Positions 1 to 7,250 of a DNA stretch of 16,137 nucleotides are shown here, one piece after another (within the stretch, counting starts at the first letter, position 1; each line of letters opens with the position of its first letter). Below the pieces are notes generated by a model that saw only the letters and a program-made list of their open reading frames with translations, had not been told where the DNA came from and did not search any database. The stretch is taken from assembly GCA_045631075.1 (NCBI GenBank), contig JAZQUC010000234.1, positions 1 to 16,137 of the forward strand, read 5' to 3'. The position numbers and the translations under genes are program-made. The DNA comes from Fimenecus sp045631075. GTDB taxonomy: Bacteria; Bacillota; Clostridia; Oscillospirales; Acutalibacteraceae.

Positions 1-2293
1 TGATATCGTCGCCACGCTTTTTAACTGCGATATTATAGTTTTTAACACCACTTACAGTGCCTTCAAGTTCGGACAATTCGTGATAATGAGTTGCGAAAAG
101 TGTTTTTGCACCGATACGCTTTTTATCAGCAATATGCTCAACAACTGAACGAGCAATACTCATACCATCAAAGGTTGATGTACCACGACCGATTTCATCA
201 AGAATGATAAGACTGTTTTTTGTGGCATATTTAAGAATTTCGGAAACCTCGTTCATTTCAACCATAAATGTTGACTGACCTGATGCCAAGTCATCAGATG
301 CACCAACACGAGTGAAAATACTGTCAACAATGCCGATATCTGCTGATTTTGCAGGAACAAAGCATCCCATCTGTGCCATAAGAACAATGATTGCAATCTG
401 TCGCATATATGTTGACTTACCTGCCATATTAGGACCTGTGATTACTGCCATTCGGTTATCTTCACAGTCAAGCAACGTGTCATTCGGCACGAACATTGTC
501 TTTTTCTGTAAAGCTTCAACAACAGGATGTCTGCCTTCATTGATTCTTACGATACCCTTATCGTTGATGTCAGGTCGTGTATAGTTATTTTTAAGTGAAA
601 CTGTTGCAAATGAGCAAAGCACATCAAGAAGCGCAACTGCATGAGCAGTTTTTTGTGTACGAAGATACTCACCTGCTATTTTCTTACGAATTGAATTGAA
701 AATTTCGTATTCAAGACCGACAATTCTTTCCTGTGCACCAAGGACTTTTGTTTCAAGAGTTTTAAGCTCTTCTGTAATATATCTTTCACAGTTTGAAAGT
801 GTTTGCTTTCGGATATATGTATCAGGCACTAATTCCTTATATGAATTAAGGACTTCAAAGTAATAACCGAAAACCTTGTTATAACCGATTTTAAGCTTTT
901 TGATGCCTGTTTTTTCCTGTTCATCTGCTTCAAGCTTTGCAAGGACAGATTTACCACCGTTCACAATGTCACGGAGTTCATCAAGTTCCTTATTAAAACC
1001 GTCTTTAATCATTCCACCCTCACGAACTGAGAATGGTGCATCTTCCTTGATTGCAACTTCGATAAGTGAGCAAACATCGCTGAGCACATCAATTTCTTCA
1101 TAAATTGATTTAAGAAGATTACAGTTTGCATTTTTAAGGTTTTCTTTTAATTCGGGCAACTTTTCGAGAGTTGTTTTAAGGGACAAAAGTTCCTTTGCAT
1201 TGGCTGTGTTATACACAACTCTTGTCATAAGGCGTTCCATATCGTAAACGCCAACTAGAAGTTCCATTTCGCTATCAAGAAGTTCTGTGTTTTTATAAAG
1301 TTCATCAACTGCATTAAGGCGTTTTGAAATTTCCGCACAATCATAAAGTGGTCTTTCAATAAATGAACGAAGCATTCGCTTACCCATTGCAGTTTTAGTT
1401 TTATCAAGCACCCAGAGAAGTGAGCCCTTTTTATCCCTGTCACGCATTGTTTCAAGAAGTTCAAGGTTACGGATTGCTGAAATACCAAGGCTCATAAGCT
1501 TTGCATCCGTATAGAAATTTACATTTTTAATATTCTCAAGGTCACGCTTCTGAGTTGAGCGAAGATATGAAAGCGCTGCACCCAATGCACAGACTGCAGT
1601 TTCCCTTTGATTAAGTGAAATTGTGCCTAAATCGTTAGTACAAAAATGCTCTTTACAAAGATTTTCGGCATTAGAGAAATCGAACTCCTCAATCAATAGC
1701 TCAACAGACGCTTCAAGTTTTTTGGATATGAAATCAGAAAGAGAATTAAAGACCACAACCTCTTTGTTAAGGATAATTTCAGTAGGAAGATATCTTCCCA
1801 TTTCATTAATAACTCTTTGTTCAACATTTTCTGAAAATTCTGTTAAATTGACTTCGCCTGTTGAAATATCGATAAAACACATACCAACACTACCATTTGA
1901 TGCACAAACAGAAGCAAGATAATTGTTCTTTGATTCATCAAGCATTGAGCTTTCAATTACTGTACCGGGTGTTATAACACGGATAACATCACGCTTAACA
2001 ATACCTTTTGCAGCTGCGGGGTCTTCCATCTGCTCACAGATTGCTACTTTGTATCCTTTTGACACAAGTCTTGCAATATATCCGTCAGCACTGTGGAATG
2101 GAACACCACACATAGGTGCTCTTTCAGCCTCACCACAATCACGACCTGTGAGTACAAGTTCAAGCTCTTTTGATGCTGTTTTTGCATCATCAAAGAACAT
2201 TTCGTAAAAGTCACCAAGACGGAACATCAATATGGTGTCTTCGTAATTCTGTTTTATTTGAAAATATTGTTGCATCATTGGTGAAAGTGCCAT
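1..2293 (-). CDS. mutS: DNA mismatch repair protein MutS (3' end outside window)
   Basis: MutS recognises base mismatches and small loops in newly replicated DNA and recruits MutL. About 764 residues are visible; the family is usually around 860-880, so roughly the last 100 residues, including the end of the ATPase domain, lie beyond the window edge. The N-terminal mismatch-binding motif GDFYEMF (F29-Y30-E31) marks true MutS1 rather than MutS2. Near residues 615-630 there is a Walker A (GPNMAGKST), followed by a Walker B (LIILDEIGRGTSTFDG) and the ATHYHEL motif. The ATG at 2293 is preceded by AGAAGGAAG at good spacing. The gene follows the YlbF-family gene after 156 bases that hold a stem-loop array. 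The miaB, ymcA/ylbF, mutS order resembles Bacillus subtilis, where cotE lies between ymcA and mutS. Identification is secure. Confidence 0.97.
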   Translation of the reverse strand, partial: MALSPMMQQYFQIKQNYEDTILMFRLGDFYEMFFDDAKTASKELELVLTGRDCGEAERAPMCGVPFHSADGYIARLVSKGYKVAICEQMEDPAAAKGIVKRDVIRVITPGTVIESSMLDESKNNYLASVCASNGSVGMCFIDISTGEVNLTEFSENVEQRVINEMGRYLPTEIILNKEVVVFNSLSDFISKKLEASVELLIEEFDFSNAENLCKEHFCTNDLGTISLNQRETAVCALGAALSYLRSTQKRDLENIKNVNFYTDAKLMSLGISAIRNLELLETMRDRDKKGSLLWVLDKTKTAMGKRMLRSFIERPLYDCAEISKRLNAVDELYKNTELLDSEMELLVGVYDMERLMTRVVYNTANAKELLSLKTTLEKLPELKENLKNANCNLLKSIYEEIDVLSDVCSLIEVAIKEDAPFSVREGGMIKDGFNKELDELRDIVNGGKSVLAKLEADEQEKTGIKKLKIGYNKVFGYYFEVLNSYKELVPDTYIRKQTLSNCERYITEELKTLETKVLGAQERIVGLEYEIFNSIRKKIAGEYLRTQKTAHAVALLDVLCSFATVSLKNNYTRPDINDKGIVRINEGRHPVVEALQKKTMFVPNDTLLDCEDNRMAVITGPNMAGKSTYMRQIAIIVLMAQMGCFVPAKSADIGIVDSIFTRVGASDDLASGQSTFMVEMNEVSEILKYATKNSLIILDEIGRGTSTFDGMSIARSVVEHIADKKRIGAKTLFATHYHELSELEGTVSGVKNYNIAVKKRGDDI

Positions 2294-2335
2294 ATTTTTG
2301 CTTCCTTCTTGATAAAATAGATTTAATGATTAATT

Positions 2336-2426
2336 GCAGGCGTGGAAGCCTGCCACTACGCGTAATTTGCGTACTATTGAAAACCCCTCAGTCACCTTAC
2401 GGTGACAGCTCCCCTTTCAGGGGAGC
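2336..2426. repeat. Array of four adjacent stem-loops between ylbF-like gene and mutS
   Basis: Four perfect inverted repeats stand side by side: GCAGGC/GCCTGC (2336-2341, 2348-2353), TACGC/GCGTA (2357-2361, 2369-2373), GTCACC/GGTGAC with loop TTAC (2391-2396, 2401-2406) and GCTCCCCT/AGGGGAGC (2408-2415, 2419-2426). The last two match in layout the double hairpin at 12744-12781. No clear T-run follows on the minus strand, so it is not a textbook terminator for the ylbF-like gene, though it could act as a weak one or protect mRNA ends. I read it as one or two intergenic repeat elements of a type scattered in gut Clostridia. The palindromes are seen; the family assignment is inference from memory. 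Confidence 0.75.
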
Positions 2427-2449
2427 CAAGTCTCCGAGTTGTTTTTAGA

Positions 2450-2878
2450 TTAGTGGTTGCAGCCTTCGTCGCCACAGTCACAATGACAACCTGAACAGTC
2501 GCCACCACATGAGTGTGCTGTAGGGTCGCATGTGTCAGGGTCTTCACCGTTAACACACATTGCAAGGATGCCTGTAACATAGTTCATAAGGTCATCAATT
2601 TCGTGTCTTGCTTTTTCATAAGCCTGCATATTTGGGTTCATCATAATCTGTGTGTACACACCCTGGAACTCTTCGTTATATGCCTGCATTTTTCCTTCGT
2701 CAGGTGTTTCCTTTGATGCTTCGTGCTGTGCAGAAACCTGAATAAGCTGGATTTTGCCCATAAGCTCGTTGAGAGCTGTATCCTTTTCGTTAGCTTCGAT
2801 AGCCTTCTGCATTGCAAGATATCTTTCATCCTGCTGAATTGCTTTACCAAGTTCTCTTGTAAGTTTTTCGATTGCCAT
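2450..2878 (-). CDS. YlbF/YmcA-family protein with cysteine-rich C-terminal tail
   Basis: A 142-residue, largely helical protein of the YlbF/YmcA family (former DUF964). In Bacillus, YlbF and YmcA form a complex with YaaT that promotes RNase Y-dependent mRNA processing and affects competence, biofilm formation and sporulation. Residues 1-107 are the charged helical body. Residues 108-142 hold eight cysteines (108, 117, 124, 128, 131, 133, 135, 140) and three histidines (122, 132, 142), which suggests metal or iron-sulfur binding. The frame stays open to 2935, but the ATG at 2878 has AAAGGAG nine bases upstream, and the extra residues would run over the miaB stop, so 2878 is chosen. It starts 31 bases after miaB, the position ymcA holds beside ymcB (miaB) in B. 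subtilis. Whether it is the YlbF or YmcA counterpart cannot be told here. Confidence 0.88.
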   Translation of the reverse strand: MAIEKLTRELGKAIQQDERYLAMQKAIEANEKDTALNELMGKIQLIQVSAQHEASKETPDEGKMQAYNEEFQGVYTQIMMNPNMQAYEKARHEIDDLMNYVTGILAMCVNGEDPDTCDPTAHSCGGDCSGCHCDCGDEGCNH

Positions 2879-2909
2879 TTTGTTTTGCTCCTTTATTTTT
2901 ACTTTATTT

Positions 2910-4322
2910 TTATTTAATGAGTTCACCTCTGACAAGCCAGTTAAGTGGCTCTGTCACTTTTACGTGACAGAATTTACCAACTAAACTTTTATCGTCAGAT
3001 GGAAATTCAATAATAACATTACCATCGGTTCTACCTGCCAAGTATCCGTCGAGAGTTTTGCTGTCTCCCTCACAGAGTACACGGTAGGTTTTACCTTTCA
3101 TATCTGCACTGTGATTTGCTGCGATACTTTCCTGTAAATCACAGAGTTCTTTAAACCATTTATTTTTTGTCTCATAAGGTACAGGGTCGTCCATTAAAGA
3201 AGCCTTTGTACCCTTTCTGCTTGAGAAAATGAATGTGAAAAGTGAAGTGTATCCAACTTCTTTTACAAGTGACAATGTATCACAGAATTCTTCGTAAGTT
3301 TCACCCGGGAAACCAACGATAATATCACTTGTAAGAGAAAGTCCTTCGATTTTTTCCTTTGCATAATTTATAAGCTCAAGGTACTTTTCACGGGTATATC
3401 GACGATTCATTTCCTTTAAAATTCTGTTGTTACCTGACTGTACTGGAAGATGAATATGCTTTGATGCTTTTTCACATTCAGCGATAGTGTCGATAAGCTC
3501 TTTTGTACAATCTTTTGGATGTGATGTCATAAAACGGATTGTGAATTCACCAGGAATATCATTCAATTGACGGATAAGCTGTGAAAAATTGATTTCTTCA
3601 TCGAGACCTTTTCCGTATGAATTAACATTTTGTCCAAGCAAGGTTATATCTTTATAGCCTTCTGCCACTATCTGTTTAAATTCCTTGATAATGTCTTCAG
3701 GCTTACGGCTTCTCTCCCTGCCACGAACATAAGGTACAACACAGTAAGTACAGAAATTATCACAACCGTACATTATCGGTAACCATGCTTTTGCAGAGTT
3801 ATCACGGATTGCAGGGATACCCTCGGCAACGGGATTAGTTTCTGTCATATCTGAAAAAACTCGTTTACCACGTGTAAGATATTTTTTGAAGATTTCAGGT
3901 ATCAGATACTGGTTATGAGTACCGAAAACAATATCAACATAAGGGTAACTTTTATAAAGTTTTTCACGGATATGCTCCTGTTGCATCATACAACCACAAA
4001 GAGCGATAATAAGATTAGGATTTGACTGTTTAAGTTTTTTAATCGCACCTACATTACCAAAAACTCTGTCTTCTGCGTGTTCACGGATTGCACAGGTGTT
4101 ATAGAGAATTAAATCGGCTTCTTCTTTTTCTTCTGTCATAACATAACCCATTAAGGTAAGAAGTCCTTTGATTCTTTCGCTGTCAGCAACATTACCCTGA
4201 CAACCGTATGTATGAACAAACGCCTTTGGTTTTTCACCATGACGGTGAAGAAGCAACTCACATACTTCACCTGCTATATTCTTTTGTAATTCAATTTGTT
4301 CGTTTGATATAAAGTTTGTCAA
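2910..4322 (-). CDS. miaB: tRNA-2-methylthio-N6-dimethylallyladenosine synthase MiaB
   Basis: This radical-SAM methylthiotransferase converts i6A37 to ms2i6A37 in tRNAs that read codons starting with U. The N-terminal MTTase domain carries three auxiliary-cluster cysteines: C41 (YGCQGN), C77 (NTCAIRE) and C111 (CGCM). The radical-SAM motif CDNFCTYC gives C187, C191 and C194, followed by VPYVRGRERSR, which is typical of MiaB. A TRAM domain occupies roughly the last 70 residues. Length (470) fits the Firmicute family. The start is TTG at 4322, with AAGGAAG about eight bases upstream inside the end of the hydrolase gene; the next in-frame methionine is residue 60, past C41, so TTG is the only workable start. 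Only two bases separate it from the hydrolase stop, so the two are co-transcribed and probably coupled. Confidence 0.96.
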   Translation of the reverse strand: MTNFISNEQIELQKNIAGEVCELLLHRHGEKPKAFVHTYGCQGNVADSERIKGLLTLMGYVMTEEKEEADLILYNTCAIREHAEDRVFGNVGAIKKLKQSNPNLIIALCGCMMQQEHIREKLYKSYPYVDIVFGTHNQYLIPEIFKKYLTRGKRVFSDMTETNPVAEGIPAIRDNSAKAWLPIMYGCDNFCTYCVVPYVRGRERSRKPEDIIKEFKQIVAEGYKDITLLGQNVNSYGKGLDEEINFSQLIRQLNDIPGEFTIRFMTSHPKDCTKELIDTIAECEKASKHIHLPVQSGNNRILKEMNRRYTREKYLELINYAKEKIEGLSLTSDIIVGFPGETYEEFCDTLSLVKEVGYTSLFTFIFSSRKGTKASLMDDPVPYETKNKWFKELCDLQESIAANHSADMKGKTYRVLCEGDSKTLDGYLAGRTDGNVIIEFPSDDKSLVGKFCHVKVTEPLNWLVRGELIK

Positions 4323-4324
4323 AA

Positions 4325-5266
4325 TTATACTTCCTTAGTGTAAATTGAGAGAAGGAATGAAAGGACATCCTTATAAACTACATCTCTGTCAGTTTCGTTA
4401 AGAATTTCGTGTCTCATTCCAGGATAGAGAATTGTTGTTGGCTCAATTCCTGCAGAAACAAGACTGTCAGCAACTGCTAACACGCCTTTACCATTCATAC
4501 CAACAGGGTCATTTGCACCTGAAATAATCATAACAGGTAAATCCTTTGGCATACGAAGTGCCCAGTCAGAGTCACAAGCCTCACGCATAATGTTATAGAT
4601 ATCACGATAACCTGCGAGAGTGTATGTAAATCCACAAAGCTCGTCGTTTGAATAGTTAAGACGATTTTCTGCATTTTCAGAAAGCCATGCAAGTGAGCTT
4701 TCTTTATCAGCACCCATCATTGAGAAGCCCTTGTTCATAATTTCTGCAATTTTGTCAACTCTTCTCATAAGACCATATTTGCTAACAAGCATATCGATAA
4801 GGTCAACACCTGCATTGATAATGTCAGGCATATCACCTGTACCGCAAAGGATTACACCGTCAAGCTCGTAACCGAAATGAACAGCATAAATTCTTGAACA
4901 GAATGAACCCATTGAATGCCCAAAAAGGAAATATGGAATATCAGGGTTTCTCTTTTTCATAATTTTTGTGAGAATGTGCATATCGTCAACAAGACGCTTG
5001 TCACCGTTATAATCACCCATATAACCAATCTGGTAACGGTCGTCAATACTCTTACCGTGACCTAAATGGTCGTTACCACAAACTACGAAACCATTTGATG
5101 CAAGAAAACGAGCAAACTCGTCATATCTTGCAATATGTTCAGCCATACCATGAGTGAGCTGAACAATACCAACAGGAGTTAATTCATCATCTTCCCATAT
5201 GAAAGTTCTGATTTTATTTTGTCCGTTTGAAGAGTTGAAATAAGCCTCTTTTCTAACCAATGCCAT
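4325..5266 (-). CDS. Alpha/beta hydrolase, lysophospholipase / monoacylglycerol lipase-like
   Basis: A 313-residue cytosolic alpha/beta hydrolase of the serine aminopeptidase S33 (Hydrolase_4) group, whose members are often annotated as lysophospholipase or monoglyceride lipase. The nucleophile elbow is GHSMGS with Ser118; the likely acid is Asp253 (SGANDPVG) and the base His286 (GMRHEILNE). The N-terminal part has the strand-and-oxyanion pattern VQLTHGMAEH followed by the conserved GNDHLGHGKS segment. A lid of about 100 residues lies between the elbow and the acid, as in this family. No signal peptide is seen. The ATG at 5266 follows GGGAGG at good spacing. It is the first gene of a run leading into miaB and has a clear promoter at 5333-5361. 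The true substrate cannot be read from the sequence. Confidence 0.88.
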   Translation of the reverse strand: MALVRKEAYFNSSNGQNKIRTFIWEDDELTPVGIVQLTHGMAEHIARYDEFARFLASNGFVVCGNDHLGHGKSIDDRYQIGYMGDYNGDKRLVDDMHILTKIMKKRNPDIPYFLFGHSMGSFCSRIYAVHFGYELDGVILCGTGDMPDIINAGVDLIDMLVSKYGLMRRVDKIAEIMNKGFSMMGADKESSLAWLSENAENRLNYSNDELCGFTYTLAGYRDIYNIMREACDSDWALRMPKDLPVMIISGANDPVGMNGKGVLAVADSLVSAGIEPTTILYPGMRHEILNETDRDVVYKDVLSFLLSIYTKEV

Positions 5267-5284
5267 AGTTTTTCCTCCCTTGAA

Positions 5285-5317
5285 CAGAAGTGATTTTTAC
5301 CGTCGGGCATACTTCTG
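5285..5317 (-). other. Inverted repeat in the hydrolase mRNA leader
   Basis: A perfect 7-bp stem CAGAAGT/ACTTCTG (5285-5291 and 5311-5317) with a 19-base loop. It falls between the predicted transcription start near 5326 and the ribosome binding site of the hydrolase gene. It ends about 10 bases before the Shine-Dalgarno, so it could affect mRNA stability or initiation. It could also be an operator for a dimeric repressor. No known riboswitch fold is recognised. Confidence 0.45.
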
Positions 5318-5332
5318 CATATTAATAGTTAG

Positions 5333-5361
5333 ATTATACTACAAATCTGCTTTTTTGTCAT
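5333..5361 (-). promoter_or_regulatory. Sigma-A promoter for hydrolase-miaB operon
   Basis: Read on the minus strand, the -35 box is ATGACA (5356-5361, one mismatch from consensus) and the -10 box is TATAAT (5333-5338, perfect), 17 bases apart. The start of transcription would be near 5326, giving a leader of about 60 bases that contains the inverted repeat at 5285-5317. Confidence 0.75.
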
Positions 5362-5530
5362 TAAAAATCTTCAAAAAAATTAATTTTTTTAATTTTGTAA
5401 AGATTGCTATTCAAATGGATTTTTTGATAATTTTTTTATATAAAATATTTAAATAATTAAGATAATTCTTCCAAAAACGACTTGTTTTTTAGGTGATTTT
5501 ATATAAAATATGGAAGCTCACAAATTTGCA
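5362..5530. other. AT-rich divergent intergenic region
   Basis: This is the centre of the only stretch over 300 bases without a gene (5267-5585). It separates the divergent hydrolase and SCP2 genes. Apart from the two promoters and the leader hairpin listed separately, I see only long A and T runs, with no coding frame, tRNA or recognisable riboswitch. Confidence 0.6.
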
Positions 5531-5559
5531 TTGAATTTTCATTTATGATAATATATAAA
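5531..5559 (+). promoter_or_regulatory. Probable promoter for SCP2-domain gene
   Basis: TTGAAT (5531-5536) and TATAAA (5554-5559) are separated by 17 bases. An alternative pairing is TTGCAT (5526-5531) with GATAAT (5547-5552) at 15 bases. Either would start the transcript shortly before the Shine-Dalgarno at 5572, giving a very short leader. The AT-rich surroundings make chance matches likely. Confidence 0.5.
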
Positions 5560-5585
5560 AAACTGAAAAGTAAGGAGTGAAAACC

Positions 5586-5909
5586 ATGACATACGAACAG
5601 GTTGTAGCAAAAGTTAAGGCTAAATTTGCAGATGCAGATGCAAGTGCAATTGATGGCGTAGTTGCTTTACAGATTAACCTTGAAGGTAAAAATGTAAACG
5701 GTATTTTCTATATTGAAGTTAAAGACCACAACGTAAATGTTGAGCCATATGAATACTATGACAGACACGCTATTGTTACAGTTAACCCAACAAACCTTAT
5801 GAAGCTTGTTGACGGTAAGCTTGACCCTATTGAAGCATATAACAAGGGCAAGGTTACAGTAGAAGGCGACGCAGGTGCTGTGCTTACTGTAATGAATCTT
5901 GTGAAATAA
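5586..5909 (+). CDS. Stand-alone SCP2 sterol-binding-domain protein
   Basis: A 107-residue protein that consists almost only of an SCP2 fold. Family members bind lipids or other hydrophobic ligands in a central tunnel; in bacteria the stand-alone forms have no settled function. Visible features are the N-terminal helix, the strand run DGVVALQINLEGKNVNGIFYIEVKD, and the closing motif YNKGKVTVEGDAGAVLTVMNLV, which matches the usual SCP2 C-terminal half (amount-binding strand, then a helix lining the tunnel). No signal peptide or membrane segment is seen. The frame is open from a GTG at 5577, but that codon overlaps the AAGGAG at 5572-5577; the ATG at 5586 sits eight bases after it and is the start. 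It is the only plus-strand gene, divergent from the lipase-like hydrolase and convergent with the CdaR-type regulator. A shared lipid role with the hydrolase is speculation. Confidence 0.85.
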   Translation: MTYEQVVAKVKAKFADADASAIDGVVALQINLEGKNVNGIFYIEVKDHNVNVEPYEYYDRHAIVTVNPTNLMKLVDGKLDPIEAYNKGKVTVEGDAGAVLTVMNLVK

Positions 5910-5917
5910 GAAGATTT

Positions 5918-5958
5918 ACAAAAAAATTATTAAGGCTCCCTTTAACAAGGGAGCCTTA
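5918..5958. terminator. Bidirectional terminator between SCP2 gene and CdaR-type regulator
   Basis: A perfect 12-bp stem (5931-5942 and 5947-5958) with loop TAAC separates two convergent genes. On the minus strand it is followed by ATAATTTTTTTG, a good U-tract, so it best serves the regulator gene; on the plus strand the following sequence is only moderately T-rich. Its central 18 bases, CTCCCTTTAACAAGGGAG (5936-5953), recur exactly at 12763-12780. Confidence 0.88.
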
Positions 5959-5964
5959 ATTGGT

Positions 5965-7050
5965 TTAATATTTAATTGGGTTTGCGTCGAGATATTTCTT
6001 AACCATAAGTGCTACTTTGAACACGATTGCGTCGTCAAATTCGCGAAGGTCAAGACCTGTGAGCTTCTTGATTTTTTCAAGACGATAAACGAGTGTATTT
6101 CTGTGAACAAAGAGCTTTCTTGATGTTTCAGAAACGTTAAGATTATTTTCAAAGAATTTCTGGATTGTGAAAAGTGTTTCGTGGTCAAGGCTTTCGATTG
6201 AACCACGTTTAAAAATCTCACGAAGGAACATATCACAAAGTGTTGTTGGAAGCTGATAAATAAGTCGTGCGATACCAAGGTTATCGTAGCTTACGATTGT
6301 CTTTTCAGTATCAAAAACCTTACCAACTTCAAGGGATACCTGTGCTTCACGGTATGAACGAGCCAAATCCTTGATATTGTCAATTGCTGTACCGATACCA
6401 ACAAGAACATGAGTATAATACTCTGTGCCAAGTGAGTCAGCAACTGAACGAGCAAGTTTTTCAAGGTCTTTTGGTTCAATATTATTCTTTACCTCTTTTA
6501 CAAGGGCAATATCTGTTTCATTGATATTGATAACAAAGTCCTTTGACTTATCAGGGAACAAGTCCTGAATAACATCAAACACAGAAACATCGTTCTTTTC
6601 AGCAATTCTTATAAGAAGAACTACACGGGTAACATCGTTAGTAAAATGAAGTTCCCTTGCCTTGATATAAATATCGCCAGGAAGAATATTATCGAGAATT
6701 ACATTCTTGATGAAATTACCACGGTCATATTTTTCGTCATAATACTGTTTTATTGTAGAAAGTGAAACAGAGAGAATACCAACATATCTGTCGGCAACGA
6801 TATCATCACCCTCAACAAAAACTGCATAAGCAGGATGCATATGCATACTGAATACCTTATATGTGTAGCCGTCAATAACCTTATTTTCATCCGAAGCAAA
6901 AACCTCAGCAACAGCGTTGGACCGAACCTCACCGATTCGTCCTAATTCACTGCAAGAAATAACAGTTCCTGTTTCATCGATAACACCAAATGTTCTTTCA
7001 ACAACATCAGACATCTGGTGAACTATACCCTGAAATAATCTGTTGGACAC
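5965..7050 (-). CDS. CdaR/PucR-type transcriptional regulator
   Basis: A 361-residue DNA-binding regulator. The C-terminal 70 residues form the PucR-type helix-turn-helix: FFENNLNVSETSRKLFVHRNTLVYRLEKIKKLTGLDL, with the very conserved HRNT-YRLEKI pattern. The middle (about 130-245) fits the degenerate GGDEF-like domain of CdaR-family regulators, including SYREAQVSLEVG. The N-terminal 110 residues (FGVIDETGTVISCSE) look like a PAS-like sensor. Relatives in E. coli (CdaR) and Bacillus (PucR, AdeR) respond to small metabolites such as sugar diacids or purine products; the ligand here is unknown. The start is GTG at 7050 with AAAGGTGG upstream. It has its own promoter and terminator and no flanking catabolic genes, so its targets are not indicated by context. 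Autoregulation is possible but not shown. Confidence 0.88.
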   Translation of the reverse strand: MSNRLFQGIVHQMSDVVERTFGVIDETGTVISCSELGRIGEVRSNAVAEVFASDENKVIDGYTYKVFSMHMHPAYAVFVEGDDIVADRYVGILSVSLSTIKQYYDEKYDRGNFIKNVILDNILPGDIYIKARELHFTNDVTRVVLLIRIAEKNDVSVFDVIQDLFPDKSKDFVININETDIALVKEVKNNIEPKDLEKLARSVADSLGTEYYTHVLVGIGTAIDNIKDLARSYREAQVSLEVGKVFDTEKTIVSYDNLGIARLIYQLPTTLCDMFLREIFKRGSIESLDHETLFTIQKFFENNLNVSETSRKLFVHRNTLVYRLEKIKKLTGLDLREFDDAIVFKVALMVKKYLDANPIKY

Positions 7051-7094
7051 CGCAATACCACCTTTTATACAAAATCACCATTGGATTACTATGT

Positions 7095-7123
7095 ATTTTA
7101 CACAATAAACTCGTATTTTGCAA
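7095..7123 (-). promoter_or_regulatory. Promoter for CdaR-type regulator gene
   Basis: On the minus strand, -35 TTGCAA (7118-7123) and -10 TAAAAT (7095-7100) are 17 bases apart. Transcription would start near 7088, about 38 bases before the GTG start. The -35 hexamer is itself palindromic. Confidence 0.7.
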
Positions 7124-7250
7124 GTGATTTTTTGATATTTCTCAACTTTTTTCAAACAAAATACACAAAAATTTTCATATTTTTTGTATATATCAAGCAT
7201 TTTAGTTTGTTTTTATCTACGAATTTGTTTGTTCAAATTGACCAAAAGCA

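Noticed and set aside
312..2207. Several plus-strand frames of 67-99 codons across 312-2207
   Set aside because: They lie opposite the continuous mutS frame, have no recognisable domains and low-complexity Ser/Leu-rich composition typical of antisense shadows.
2876..2935. N-terminal extension of the YlbF-family protein by 19 residues
   Set aside because: It would overlap the end of miaB, lacks a ribosome binding site, and the internal ATG at 2878 has a strong AAAGGAG at the right distance.
5267..5576. A riboswitch or small RNA in the divergent intergenic region
   Set aside because: Only one 7-bp inverted repeat and A/T runs are visible; no conserved riboswitch core or strong internal terminator was recognised.
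7222..7239. AATTTG/CAAATT hairpin after the pseudouridine synthase as a terminator
   Set aside because: The stem is only six A/T-rich pairs and no T-run follows on the minus strand.
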